Shown here: positions 1-11,205 of the stretch, one piece after another
Position numbering within the stretch: position 1 is the stretch's first letter
Layout of the letters: each line of letters begins with the position of its first letter
Origin: Globisporangium splendens
Lineage: Eukaryota; Oomycota; Peronosporomycetes; Pythiales; Pythiaceae
Assembly (NCBI GenBank): GCA_006386115.1
Contig: VFIW01000011.1
Span: 798,136-862,135, forward strand
Reading direction: 5' to 3'
Length of the DNA: 64,000 bases
Program-made: the position numbers and the translations under genes
The notes under the pieces: model-generated
Database searches by the model: none
What the model was told of the DNA's origin: nothing
Seen by the model: the letters and a program-made list of their open reading frames with translations, nothing else

Positions 1-188
1 CCGCCGAGTCCTCAATGATCAGTCTCATCTCCCGCTGTTCTTTTGCCTCTCGTGTGTGGATCTTCTTGTGCTGCTTCGCAGATATGAGACAGTCGCGAAT
101 CGTCGCGTCTACGGCCGTTCTCCACCAAGATTCCTCGTCACTCGCGGCTTTCTTCAATCAGACGGACAGACAGACGGACGGCGTCGAT

Positions 189-1495
189 ATGAGCGCTTCT
201 ATCGCGGCTACACCCTCAAACTCCGCGCGCGTGCTCAAGATTGAGAACGTGCGCGTGCTTCGACAGGGCAAACTGCAGCGCACGAGTCTGTGGGTGGTCG
301 ACGGTAAGATCGCGGACCCACAGATGCGCTTCTGGACGCTGCACACGCAACAGGAGGTCGCGCCGCACACAGTGACCGACGGCCGCGGCTGCATCGCGTC
401 GCCGGGCTTCATCGACATCCAGCTCAATGGCGGCTTTGGCCACGACTTCTCGGACCCGGACATCAAGGAGCAGCACATTCTGGACGTCGCACAGCGGCTC
501 GTGTCCACGGGGGTGACTGCGTTTTGCCCCACGCTCGTGTCCTCGAGTGCTGATGTGTACAGCAGAGTCACATCCAAGTACCCGCGCACACACGACGCAC
601 ACACTAGGAAAGCAGCCAACATGCTCGGGTTGCACCTCGAAGGACCGTTTATCAACACGGAACGCAAAGGCGCGCACAACGAGAGTGTGCTGCTTGCACC
701 CATGGACGGCATCGCGTCGCTGGAGCAGCGCTACGGAGCGCTCGACAATGTCGCGGTCATCACACTCGCGCCAGAACTGGAAGGCGCGATGGACACGATT
801 CAGGCTCTGAGCGCAAAGGGGATCGTTGTCAGCGCTGGCCATTCTGTCGCGGACGTTGACACGGCCGTCGAAGCGGCCGATCGCGGTCTCACCATGCTCA
901 CGTAAGTGTGATAGAATGTCTGGGTTTGGAAGCAATGCCGTTGACCTGCTCTGATATCTTGTGCCATGGCAGCCATGTCTTCAACGCGATGGGTCCGTTC
1001 CACCACCGCGATCCTGGACTCATCGGGCTGCTGGGACTGACGCACAACCGGCCGTATTATGGACTCATACTCGATGGTCTCCACTCGCACCGGACGTCAG
1101 CACGCATCATTCGAAGTTGCCACCCGGAGGGTCTCGTTCTTGTCACAGACGCCATGGCAGGCTTGGGTCTCGCGCCGGCCGAGTACGTTCTTGCCGGCGA
1201 ACGCGTGGACGTGAAAGAAAATGGCGCATTTCTCGTGGGCACAGACACCATTGCAGGCAGCGTCGTGACGATGGACTCGTGCATCCGAACGCTCATCGAG
1301 TACACGGGTTGCAGCATAGAAGAAGCCCTGGTTGCCGCGTCGACGCGTCCAGCGCAGGTACTCGGGATCGCCGACCGGAAAGGAACCCTCGACTTTGGAG
1401 CTGACGCGGACTTTGTTCTGCTGGATGACGACCTCCACGTGCTGCAAACGTACATTGCTGGAGAGCTCGTGTTTGATGCTTCTACCGTGCATTAG
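189..1495 (+). CDS. AMDHD2: N-acetylglucosamine-6-phosphate deacetylase (AMDHD2/NagA family)
   Basis: Two exons, 189-901 and 973-1495, joined across a 71-bp GT-AG intron (gtaagt...cag), give about 411 aa. The enzyme removes acetate from GlcNAc-6-phosphate in amino-sugar salvage and chitin/N-glycan recycling, in the cytosol. Family marks visible: the metal-site segment PGFIDIQLNGGFGHDF near residue 70, the LHLEGPF loop, SAGHSVAD, the HVFNAM motif rebuilt exactly at the splice junction, and LVTDAMAGLG with the catalytic Asp. Length matches the family (about 400 aa). The Met at 189 is chosen because the upstream in-frame extension has no family similarity. The gene is convergent with the CFAP100 gene, 91 bp away. 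No lesions seen. Confidence 0.93.
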
Positions 1496-1586
1496 ATGGA
1501 GATACCACAAGAAAATCCCTGTTTCCAATCTGAAAAGCAATATTAAAGGTCAATTTACCGTTTTCTGGCGTTGAATCTCCTTGCGT

Positions 1587-3470
1587 CTACCATGTGAAGT
1601 GCTGGTGGTCAGCTTTATCGCCCTGATCAACCTTGTCTTCATCCTCCGCATGCTTAACGTGGCGCTCCGGCTGAGATCGCCACATCACTTGACGGTCCTT
1701 GCGCTTCTTTGGCGCTTGCATGCTTCTCTCCATCGACTTTTTCATGCGCTCTTCGTATATTTTCTGCTGTTGCGAGATGCGCTCTTGACGAACCCTCTCG
1801 CGCCGCTCTTTCTCCTTTTCCTTCTCGGCCTTGGCGACGTACTCCTCCGGCACCTGCTCGATCGCGCTCAATAAATCTTCCAGGCGAGCTTCAAGATCTG
1901 TGAGCATGTACAGAGTTGACGAGTTTGTCTCGGCTTCAAAGCACATCGCTTGTAGACCTCAAGTACTCGATCTTGAAGCTCTTTCAGCATCCGCTCTTGC
2001 GCGTTTTCGCCTGTACCACCTTGTGATCGCTGACGCAGTTGGTTGGCTTTCGTCTCTTCTCGCTCAATCTGAAGCTGGAGCTCATCGATGTTTTGCTTCA
2101 GTGCCTGAGTCTTCCGATCCATCGTCTTCTTGGTCTCTCGGAAATTCTGCTTCAGTTCTTCTAGCGTCTGCTCTGTTTCTTGGCTGTTTTGGATCAAGAA
2201 CAAGTTGCTTTCTTCTAGCGCTGTGAAAATGTCAAGAAGTTGCTGCGGGTGCTGGAAGTACATGGGGATTTCTTCGCCACTACTTGTTAGAGCCATGTGG
2301 TCCAGGTTCGGCATCGGTGGGACCACGATTTCCTTTGATTTCGACGACTTCTCCGGTTTCTTTTTGTTGTTGCTCTTTGTATCCTTCTCAAGCCGATCTT
2401 TCTCTATTTCCTCCCTCTCTTCTATTTCAACAAGAGCTCTTGCCTTTTGAATTTCCCACTCCGCCATTATCTTGTCTTTGCGTTTCTGAAGCCGCTGCAT
2501 TTGGCGCTGGCGCTTCGTATCGAGTTGCTCCGCTTCATACTCTGGCGGTGTGAGTTCGTCCAAGAAGGCTTTGTATTGCAGACAATCTTGGAGCTGCTCC
2601 GTCAACTTTGACATGTCGCTTTGCATCAACTGAATCTGCTGGTTGAGCCTCTTGATCTCTTGAACTTTGTCCGCTTTGGCTTTCGTCTCTTTTCTGCTCG
2701 CTTGATTGCTTCGTGCGCTTTCTTATCGTTCTCTTTGAGGAAGGTATCGAATCGAACAGCGTCTTCCTCAAGCATGAGCTCACTTTTCTTCTGCGCCTCC
2801 TCTTTTAGTTGCGCTTTCTCTTCGAGCTTGCGGATCTCTTCACGTTTCGTGTCAAGTGACATCTGAACAAGAAACATTTCGCGCTTCTTGGAGATAAAGT
2901 CGGCCATGTTCTCCTTTTCACGAAGTCTGTCGTTCGAGATCGCAGCTGTTGCGGCTGCTACGAGTCCCCGAGTTTGGCGGGATTGGGAGGAAGTGTACGC
3001 GTCCAAATCGGTCGGCTACAACAGGAAAACCCATTCAGTCATAAACAAAGTCTGCACAGAGAAAGCAGCTAGACATACCACATCGTCTGATCGAAAGCGT
3101 CTGATGTTTCCGATTTTCGATGTCATCGTCGATTTCTCATAGATTTTCTGTGAGGCATTTCGACGCTTTTCCTGCTCGTACAAGACCGCAGAACGTTGGC
3201 GTTTTTTCGGTAGATGATCATCAAATTGCAGCAACAATTGTGAAGACATCGAAAATACCTCTTCTTTCCGCTGTTTCTCTGTTTCTCGCATGCGGAAGAC
3301 CTCTTCATCGGAGGGAAGCGCGAAAGGATTTGGCTCCGGCGTAATGTGCTCTGTTCTCACGATCACGTTCAACGGTAGGACATCTTGTTTGTAATTTTGT
3401 AATTTGCACCGAGTTATTGCATAAACAACGATTTGCGTCTTGCACCTGTGAGCGATCTAGGCTTGTGCAT
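1587..3470 (-). pseudogene. CFAP100: Cilia- and flagella-associated protein 100 (CCDC37/MIA1), with two frame breaks
   Basis: Coiled-coil axonemal protein that in Chlamydomonas (MIA1) helps regulate the I1/f inner dynein arm. Exons 3470-3446, 3350-3079 and 3015-1587. Recognised from NPFALPSDEEVFRMRE, the DUF4200-type coiled coil (FISKKREMFLVQMSLD) and YFQHPQQLLDIFTALEE followed by LFLIQNSQE, which all line up with animal CFAP100. The third exon changes frame twice with no possible intron: near 2688-2694 (AEK to ETKAK) and near 1941-1952 (VYKRC to FEAET). One missing base at each place restores a 575-aa protein of normal length. The first exon (MHKPRSLT) is inferred from a phase-compatible 95-bp intron and is the weakest part. 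Either a decaying flagellar gene or two assembly indels. Confidence 0.8.
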
Positions 3471-3767
3471 CTTGACTTGGCTGTCTAGCGTCCGATTTGC
3501 TTCAATTCGTCCAAGCTTTGCTTGCTTGTGTGGACCTATTCGGTTGACTTGCCTGTCGAAGTTGAACTCGGTGCCTGGGGGCATGCTTCATGCTATTCCA
3601 ACCGCACTGCCGACGTTTATAAATACACGCGAGCAGCATCCGAAACGCCACCACAGCATCCGGACGGGAGAACGCGATCAACTGAAGTCAAACAGGCATA
3701 TATGAGGCAGGAGCTCACTTCTGCTATATTGCTTCACTCACTCAGTCAGTCAGTCAGTTTTGCAACC

Positions 3768-4974
3768 ATGATGAGCCCACTGGAAGACCGCGATCCATCG
3801 CCGACGCACGTGGAGCCCAGCTCCGGACAGACAATTAGCCTTGAAGAGCGCGAAATGGTCTTTTATCGGCGTCCAGATATCAGCATCCGGCAGCTATTTT
3901 TCCAACCACGAAGAGGAGAAGAGGCACCAAGGAAGGACCCAGCTGCAGCACCTCCTGTCCAATTGCTGGGACTGGACGGGCAATCGCATTTTGGTATCCC
4001 TGTTGCTCACACTTCGACATCACGAGGTGGTGGTGCAAATGGAGGACCAGGCGCACAAGCGGGGGCTTCATCACCAACTCTTGCCACCCGAAATGACAAT
4101 TCAGCAAGGGTAAATGCAATTCTCTCGGTTTCTTCGCGGTACACTTTCCAGAAGGCTGACCTTGTGTTTGTTGGATTGGACTTTGCTTCTGCTATAGCTG
4201 CTTGTCACGACCAATCCAGTCTACGATGCCCAGAGCAACATCAGGATACATCACCTTCAGGTACCTTCAAGCCATAAATGAGTTGCAACAGCCGCATTGA
4301 ACTGAGGCAGTGAATATCTATCTACTTCTCTGGTTCCAGCTCGCTATGCTAGGTTCTGCGATCCTCAATGTTGCGCTGACGATTGCGCTACTCTTTCTGG
4401 ACGGACGAGGTTTGTCATTGCTTTCCACATGCCAACATTGCCAAATATCCTTACACTCTGGTGTCATGCCAATGTGCAGATGCTTGGTACAATGTGGATG
4501 CGTTTTCATCCGAATTCGGGAGCGCCAATTCTCAGCGCGTCCGATCACTTCGCTCGATGCTCGTGGCTTTGGCTGGGCTTGTCAATAGCTTTGGTGTGGT
4601 ATCCATATTCCTCAGACAAGACACGCTCCTCGCTCTTTACGTGTTCGGTGAGTCATTTCGTTCTTTCCTCCTGCTCGTGACTGATTGCTTCCCTCCTTTA
4701 ACATGCGGTGCATCCACTACCTGTTAGTGTTAATCTGCTCTGACTTCTTGTCGATGGCCTTGCTGCTGCCTCATATCTTCTTCTTGATCCGGTTCATGTT
4801 CGATCTGGTGTTAATATTCATAGCCAATGAGGCACGGGGGCATTTGGTACGTGCATGAATGAAGGCTACATTGAGACGTCCATCCAACGTTTGCTTTCAA
4901 GCTGCTAATGCACATGCTAATCTGTGTAGGAACACGCGTGGTTTGTCACCAACTTCCATCGTCTTCGCTACTGA
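3768..4974 (+). CDS. Six-exon small membrane protein, about 268 aa, family unknown
   Basis: Exons 3768-4109, 4198-4260, 4340-4409, 4480-4647, 4728-4846 and 4930-4974 join in phase through five GT-AG introns of 70-88 bp. The small exons hide it from simple ORF calling. The N-terminal 115 residues are polar and Pro/Gly/Ser-rich (MMSPLEDRDPSPTHVEP...), probably disordered and cytosolic. Then come four hydrophobic segments: LAMLGSAILNVALTIALLFL, a stretch from LVALAGLVNSFGVVSIFL, LALYVFVLICSDFLSMALLL, and HIFFLIRFMFDLVLIFI. It ends EHAWFVTNFHRLRY. This is a tetraspan topology without the tetraspanin CCG motif. I do not recognise the family. It shares a 297-bp divergent promoter region with CFAP100, and its stop codon overlaps the last codons of the opposing PFKFB-like gene. 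Confidence 0.7.
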
Positions 4975-7337
4975 TCGGAGGCTCTGTAAACAAGCTGAGG
5001 ATCGGTCTTCGATGAGCTTGCATTTGGAGTTGTGGATGCTGCGATTGCATCGCGCAAATCAAAACGCTCCTCTTTCCAGCCGTACTGCGTTGGGACCAGC
5101 TTCACCACAACGTGCAGCGGAATATTGCTTTCGAAAGTTTCCGAGAGTCGGCGGCCAAGAAGATAGCCGTATAAAACCTATTGGCATACAGACACCTCAC
5201 ACAGTCTTGCGATTCACAACGTAATTTCTCAGTAACAACAACCCAACGAACCTCCAAGTTTAACAGATGAGACACCACCACAGTTGGTTTTCGTTGGCGT
5301 TCGAGCTCAATCACAAATGAAGAGAGCCGCTGTGCGGAGGTTATGATTAGCATAGATAAGTCAGGTTGCAACCAGAGAACAGCAAGAGAGTCCATCTTAC
5401 CCGAATCAAGTCTCCAAGAGACTCGCCGCCATGCAGTCGGTAATTGAGCGGATCCTGGTAAAAATCGGTTCATATTTTGTTCATGCGCTTCTTGATTTCG
5501 CTCATTGGCATGTTGGCGTACACGCCTATACTCACACATAGCACGGTGAATGCAAATCGTAATGTGGTCCTCACAGCCTACTGTCGCAAATACAGTTTGT
5601 GTACCCGAATCGACGTTATTCAAAGCACTCATGGGATGGTAGTCCACACCAAGCCGATTGGTAGTTTGCAGAGCTCTTGGAGTCGTGCTGTTTCCCAGTA
5701 AAAAAAACATCGAGCAGCGTCAGTGCTTTTTCCACCACGTTGCCTTCCTTGACATACTGACTGGCTACTGTACCTTGTGTAGACACGGAGATCCTTCAGA
5801 GACGCATCGTTTGTCGAGGAGAGATCATTATTGAATGCCTCTTTCAGGTGACGAACGAATTTTTCACCCAGATCGCTGAGTTTCATGGCTGATATCCCAT
5901 CGACCAAGGACTTGAGCTCACGATACGACTGAGACGAATCTCCCTCCGTCTCGAAATGCGCAGGTCGACATAGGTAAATTGGTCGGTCACTAAAGCCAAT
6001 AATGAGGATAATTAACAGCGAGATGACTCCGACAAATCATATACCAAGCAAGAAAGAGATTCGCAGGCAACCGCGTACATGATGTGCACGCTCATGAGAA
6101 ACGGCACAAGCATGTGCGCCATGTTGCCGTAGATATGGTTGCAAATCACTTTCGACTGCATGTTGATCAGTTTGACATAGCTGAGCTCGTCGTTGTCGAG
6201 AGGTTCGTACACGCTCTCGTACTTTTCGATACGCTTTCTGCTCATTTTCATTTGTTCGCGTTGGATCAGCAGCACCAACCAACATGCAGCCAGACACCGT
6301 GCGATCTCTTGTAATAGCCAAAAGCACTTGAGACAAAACATCATACCGAAGATCCGCCATGGCGTCCTCTAAGTCCATGTCTTTATAGTCGGGTGAATTG
6401 GTTACTTTCTGCATGAAATTCGTATCAAGCACCTGGGTGGCACACAAGATAGGTAAGAGGAGATTTTTGGTAGCTTGAACCGCAAATTGTCAAAACTGCT
6501 GCACTGCATTACCTGAGCATCGTTGCAGATACTCTCCAAGAAAACGACTTTGATATCGGACGAAAAACGGTGGCAACGGTTGATGACTTCCACACGCCGA
6601 TCGTTTGTCGTGTTGGTCGCATCGAAGATCGCGACTTCGCCACCGCCTCCTAGCAAGAGTCATATCGTACGATTAAGACTGCAACCGATGCTTTCGACAA
6701 GCGCAGTTTTCCCCCACGAACCTAGCCATTCCAACGCCATATCCAAAGCAGCGCACGCCAACTCTTCTCGCTGCTGCTTGGCAGCGACGTTCTGCGCATC
6801 AAAAAAGTCGCAGCTCTGCTTGTCCGTTGTCACCTTTCTCCGCAACGAGCCCACATTGAAGATATTCGCACGCACTCCAAGCCTAATCCAACCAACGCAA
6901 ACGCAAAGAAAACAAAAGCGCAACGTCACGCTCATCCGGTCTCTGCGCCAAAACCATGTAAAAGCTTCCTAATCGCCTCCATACCACGACAAGAGGTTTT
7001 TGATTTTGTGCGAGATGAACGACTTGTCTCTATACACATTCGCACAAGATTCATTCATTAGACACCGCTCATCGCATCCATTCCTTCCCACGCATGAGTA
7101 ACAGCGTCAATATGTATAACACACGAGGGCCACCTACCGCGCAGGCAGGCCGACCATCACGAGCACCACTCTCTCATCGTTGAACACTTCCTTGCCGCTC
7201 TCCGACTGCCGCCGCGTTTCCATTGTTGCCGCGGTCTCCAGTGCGGAAGAGTGAGCGACACCAAAGGGAAACTTCAACTCGCCTTCGACTCGACTGGTCG
7301 ATTCGATGTCTGATACCCCCTTAAGTACGGATGGCAC
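4968..7337 (-). pseudogene. PFKFB: 6-phosphofructo-2-kinase/fructose-2,6-bisphosphatase-like, degenerate catalytic motifs and internal TGA
   Basis: Eleven exons: 7337-7138, 7029-6985, 6882-6722, 6649-6513, 6432-6347, 6237-6079, 5989-5774, 5687-5605, 5525-5401, 5329-5252, 5177-4968. All are in phase, 500 codons. The family makes and breaks fructose-2,6-bisphosphate. Kinase half: VVLVMVGLPAR, FNVGSLRRK, EVAIFDATNTTNDRR, NSPDYKDMD. Phosphatase half: IYLCR, VYTSTTPRALQTT, ALNNVDSG, LHGGESLGDLI, VVVSH, PLHVVVKL. Oddities: Walker A reads ARDKS instead of ARGKS/T; the catalytic RHGE reads R-P-A-H-F-E; an in-frame TGA (complement of 5470-5472) sits in the phosphatase domain, while downstream exons remain well conserved. 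SHQA reads SHLL. Either a pseudogene or a pseudoenzyme with readthrough; sequencing error cannot explain all changes easily. Confidence 0.8.
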
Positions 7338-8118
7338 ATTTCAGTTGGCTCTTCTCTCGCACACTGCCGTTTTAAATAGATTGCCACTTGTCTCGCACAG
7401 CACAGCCTGAAGCGAACACCATCGGGGACTCTTCATACGAGTACCAGTAAGTAGCTAGCATAATAGGCACGCATTATATAGTGCACATGCTGCCATTTAC
7501 ATGAAGCGTTCCTCTGCTGTTGTTATTGATCGCCTTGGTCGCCTCTTACAATCCTACAGCAGCCTAGCAGGTACGCTAGTCGCCATGCCTTCCCTCCCTC
7601 CCTCTTCGTTCAAAGTACACTGAGAAGGTGAAAAAAAAGCGAAGGTGTCTTCAATGTTTTGTTTTTGGCGGGATGTCTGCCATGTCGTCCGAAGGTCGTG
7701 CGAAGGTCGCTTCCTCAGGCGCATAGGAAGGAGCGCCGTTTCATTGGTAGAAAAGCCGGAAAACCAGCTGTGGGTTAGGGAGGGGCAGTGTTTTGTGCTC
7801 GCGAACTGCATCTCTCGCTCTCTCTTTCCTCTCTCTCTCTCTCTCTCTCTGCCTTATGAGCGCGCCACTGTAGTTTTTTTTTCTGTGGGAAAAGAGACCG
7901 AAGCCAGCGCGGAATCGGCGGAAGAAACCTCAAATTCCTTCCACGGAAGCGCTCACGTTACGCGGTCGTTCGCCACGTACGCCGCCCGTATTGAAAAGCG
8001 TCTTTACGGCTCTCTCCCTCTGTTAATAGCGCGTAAATAGGAAGGGGGGAACGAAGAACGAAGGCGTCAACAAAGAAACAGAGAAAGAAAGAAAGAAAGA
8101 AGCGCCGCCGCCACAGAG
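7338..8118. other. Divergent intergenic region with CT microsatellite
   Basis: No supported gene. It separates the divergent PFKFB-like and PDZ-protein starts, so it should hold both promoters. A pyrimidine tract at 7805-7850 ends in about eleven CT dinucleotides, and a GAAA repeat at 8083-8101 lies just before the PDZ start codon. Confidence 0.6.
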
Positions 8119-11100
8119 ATGTACGGCGCGATGGATGCGAATGCGTCGGTGGCGCCCCCACCCCCACCTTCTACGGTTCCAGCAGCGCCGCCAATGACGA
8201 ATGAGGAGATGTTCGCGCACCAGCTCGATCTGCACAAGAAGATCCAGGAACAAATGCAGCAGCAGTTGCAACTACAGAAGGAGATGAGTCTTCAAATGGG
8301 GCAGGCGCAGCAAAAACAGTCGCAGCAGCAAGCGGTCGCGCCGCCGCCGCCACCACCGCCGCCGCAGTCACCCCCGCAGCAGTTCCTACAACAGCCGCGC
8401 CAATCGCTCTCGGCCGTGTTTGCGAAAGTTGAGCCCGACCTCGGAGACAATGTCTTTGACATGCTAGACGATCTCATCATGATCCCGTCAGGTGCCGTCG
8501 CACCCGAGCGCAACAGCCTCTCCAAGCAAACGGTTGAAGTGAACAACGACGACGAGCTCTCGTCCTCGGGACGAGACAGTCTGGCGGACATTCTCGAGTC
8601 ACTCGACATGGACCTCGACGAGTATGAGATGCAGACGAATATCAGCAAGAACAGCTTTGTCGGATCACAGGCCACAACGGAAGATTCCCGTGATTCTTTT
8701 GATGACCTCGACGACCTCGACGACCTCGATTTGGATTTCGACGGCGATATGGAAGACCACGGTATCGATGACGAAGATGCCGCCGCGGACGGCAGCAGCG
8801 CGTTTGATGTGGCAACCGAAGATGCTGTCCAGCCAGAAGACTATCTCGATATGCGCCGTTCGTCCTTTGACATGGTCGCGTCCATTTCAGGCAGTACCAG
8901 CAGCATCTCACAGAACCCGAACGGGAACATGTGCACATTGATTTGGGAAGGCGGTCTGCTTGGACTCCGTCTGCGAATGTCCCAGTCGCGCATGCTCCCT
9001 GCAGTATCGAAATTGACCGGAAGAAGTTCGATTTTCGGCATCCACTTGGTGGATATGGGTGATTTGCTGATGCAGATTGGCTCTCGTTTGACACGAGATA
9101 TGGAGTTCATGGAAGCAATTGACTACCTGAAGGAAGTCGAGAAGCCATGTAAATTGGTGTTCCGTCGAACAAATGCGGACCCAATGGCTGTGAAAGCAGT
9201 TCAGCCTCTTGTGAAGAGTGAGATCGCGATGAAGTTGGCAAAGAAGTTTGAAGAGCTCGCTGCTGCAGAGAACGAGAAATCTCCTGCAACCCCAGTGGTA
9301 AAGATGGAAGCAAGGTATGAGGTCAAATGGCTGGACGGACCGCTTGGCATCAGTTTGATTGCGAGTAAGGACGTCCCGTACCCGCTTGTGACGAGAATTA
9401 CTGGAAAGAACAGATCTCCACAGGTCCAGGACGTGCAACCTGGCCACTACCTCGTGCAGATCGGATCGTACAATACTGCGGATGGCAATTTCAACACGGC
9501 GATCAAATTTTTGCAGAAAGTCAGCAAACCTGTCTCACTGTTTTTCTGCCCTGGCAACAAGAAAATGTCGGTTCGTCCCGATGTCGGAGAAGATGAGTAT
9601 GATCACGTGTGGGAAAAGAAACAAGCGTTGGCGTTTACCGTGAAGCCCGATGCGGAAGGCAGAATGGTGGTTGCGGACCTTGGAAGCGCCAAATCGATCA
9701 AAGTGAAAGTGAAGGGAGGTCCGAACCTTGCCGCGTTTGTAAACCCTGGAGACCGATTGGAATGGATTAACGATGACCACACCAAGGATCTGTCTTTCCA
9801 CGAGGCTCTGCTGAAGCTCCGTATGGCGAAGAGACCACTTGTTATTCGATTCAAGAAGCCACCTCCACCTGAAGCAATGGTGGCACCACCGGTACCAGTT
9901 TCAGCGTCATTGCCATCGCCAGCTCACGATCACCACCGACTGCCACCAGCTCCGAATTCGGATCCAGAGGTGTCTCCTAATGCGGCTGGAGCAAAAGGAA
10001 TGCGCAATCTCAATCCGCTGAAGAAGATTGCGGTTCTTGGCGCGTACTCCAAGGAGAATTCGTTGAACAATGCAAACGGTCGAGGCTCAAGCGGTGACTT
10101 GAGGAAGAGCCCACAAACTACTCCTGAGCCAGTGCAATCAAAGAAGACTATCCTCGTGGGATCCGAAGTTGAAGTCAAGAGAGTGAATCATGACTCGAGT
10201 GCTTCCCAGTTTGTACCGAAATCGTCTGCGTACTCAAACAATGCCGTGAATCCTGCATCGACTCCAACGTCGAGTGGCACACCAACAGGTGTTACACTCT
10301 TGCCAACCCAAGACAACAACCAGAACAACCCTGCCGAGTCTCGCCGCCCTAATGAAGGTCAAACAAAGCTGTTGAATCTGGAACTGCTGAATGGAATCCG
10401 CAAAGCACCGTTGACAAAGGCGTCGAGCGATCCATCTGTCACAATGAATACGAGTGCTGAAAAGGTTGCTGCGCATGCGCCATTGAAGCCTCTTACCCGA
10501 GAAACTCGCAACCCAGGCGGAGTGAAGCCTGTAGAAGAGCCCGTGGTGTTATTAGCTAAATCAAACGATCACAGTGCGCCGTTACCAAAAACCTACACTG
10601 GTGAAGAAGGGGAGATTTACGAAGTCATTTGGCCAGAAGGTACTGCTTTGGGCTTAACACTGCGTGTCCACCCGACCACTCGTTTCCCTGTCGTCGCACG
10701 CGTGACTGGTACAAGCAATTTGAAGAACATCGAGCACGTGTCCCCTGGAGATATCCTGTTTGCCGCAAATGGAATGGATATTGTGCCTCAGCCCAAGTTC
10801 AAGCAAACGCTGGAGAATCTGTCTAAGCTACCGAAGCCTGCATTCCTGCGCTTTCGAAGAGCCCAGCCTGTCGTGCTTCCAGCTGCTCGAGGGGATGAGA
10901 TCGACCATTCTTTGCCGCGCGGCCCGAACCTGAAGGTGGAAAGCGAGTACGAGATCGTTTGGCGAGAGAACGCGAACCTCGGACTGGTGTTCAGCTCCGA
11001 CGCGGACGTGCCAAAGGTGACGAAGGTGGATATCGAGTCTGGAGGTCCGATCATCAGCCGAGTCACTGTTGGTGATGTATTAACGTGGATAGGACCGCTG

Positions 11101-11205
11101 GACATCCACGGCTCTTCATTTCATCAGTCCATGGCGACTCTGCGCGCCGTGAAGCGTCCTGTGGTTCTTCGATTCCGGAAACGCCATCCAGGCCACCATG
11201 CATGA
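8119..11205 (+). CDS. Five-PDZ-like-domain scaffold protein, 1028 aa
   Basis: Single exon. Residues 1-95 are Pro/Gln-rich with a coiled-coil patch (HQLDLHKKIQEQMQQQ), followed by an acidic region with a DDLDDLDDLDLDFD run near 195. Five PDZ-like repeats follow at about 271-350, 398-478, 494-580, 834-915 and 944-1023. Each starts with a (Y/L)-x-(V/I)-x-W-x-x-x strand, then an L-G-(L/I) carboxylate loop, an I-x-x-(V/G)-x-x-G-D-x-L strand and a KRP(L/V)-x-(I/L)-R-F ending. The third repeat has lost the L-G-L loop (QALAFTV). The linker 590-830 is Ser/Pro-rich. No enzyme domain is present, so a peptide-binding scaffold role is inferred. The upstream A-rich stretch and the lack of an earlier Met support this start. 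I do not know a named orthologue. Confidence 0.85.
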   Translation: MYGAMDANASVAPPPPPSTVPAAPPMTNEEMFAHQLDLHKKIQEQMQQQLQLQKEMSLQMGQAQQKQSQQQAVAPPPPPPPPQSPPQQFLQQPRQSLSAVFAKVEPDLGDNVFDMLDDLIMIPSGAVAPERNSLSKQTVEVNNDDELSSSGRDSLADILESLDMDLDEYEMQTNISKNSFVGSQATTEDSRDSFDDLDDLDDLDLDFDGDMEDHGIDDEDAAADGSSAFDVATEDAVQPEDYLDMRRSSFDMVASISGSTSSISQNPNGNMCTLIWEGGLLGLRLRMSQSRMLPAVSKLTGRSSIFGIHLVDMGDLLMQIGSRLTRDMEFMEAIDYLKEVEKPCKLVFRRTNADPMAVKAVQPLVKSEIAMKLAKKFEELAAAENEKSPATPVVKMEARYEVKWLDGPLGISLIASKDVPYPLVTRITGKNRSPQVQDVQPGHYLVQIGSYNTADGNFNTAIKFLQKVSKPVSLFFCPGNKKMSVRPDVGEDEYDHVWEKKQALAFTVKPDAEGRMVVADLGSAKSIKVKVKGGPNLAAFVNPGDRLEWINDDHTKDLSFHEALLKLRMAKRPLVIRFKKPPPPEAMVAPPVPVSASLPSPAHDHHRLPPAPNSDPEVSPNAAGAKGMRNLNPLKKIAVLGAYSKENSLNNANGRGSSGDLRKSPQTTPEPVQSKKTILVGSEVEVKRVNHDSSASQFVPKSSAYSNNAVNPASTPTSSGTPTGVTLLPTQDNNQNNPAESRRPNEGQTKLLNLELLNGIRKAPLTKASSDPSVTMNTSAEKVAAHAPLKPLTRETRNPGGVKPVEEPVVLLAKSNDHSAPLPKTYTGEEGEIYEVIWPEGTALGLTLRVHPTTRFPVVARVTGTSNLKNIEHVSPGDILFAANGMDIVPQPKFKQTLENLSKLPKPAFLRFRRAQPVVLPAARGDEIDHSLPRGPNLKVESEYEIVWRENANLGLVFSSDADVPKVTKVDIESGGPIISRVTVGDVLTWIGPLDIHGSSFHQSMATLRAVKRPVVLRFRKRHPGHHA

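Noticed and set aside
5687..5774. Frame changes in the middle of the PFKFB-like gene, first read as frameshifts
   Set aside because: They resolve cleanly as GT-AG introns that restore VYTSTTPRALQTT and LNNVDSGVY; only the TGA remains unexplained.
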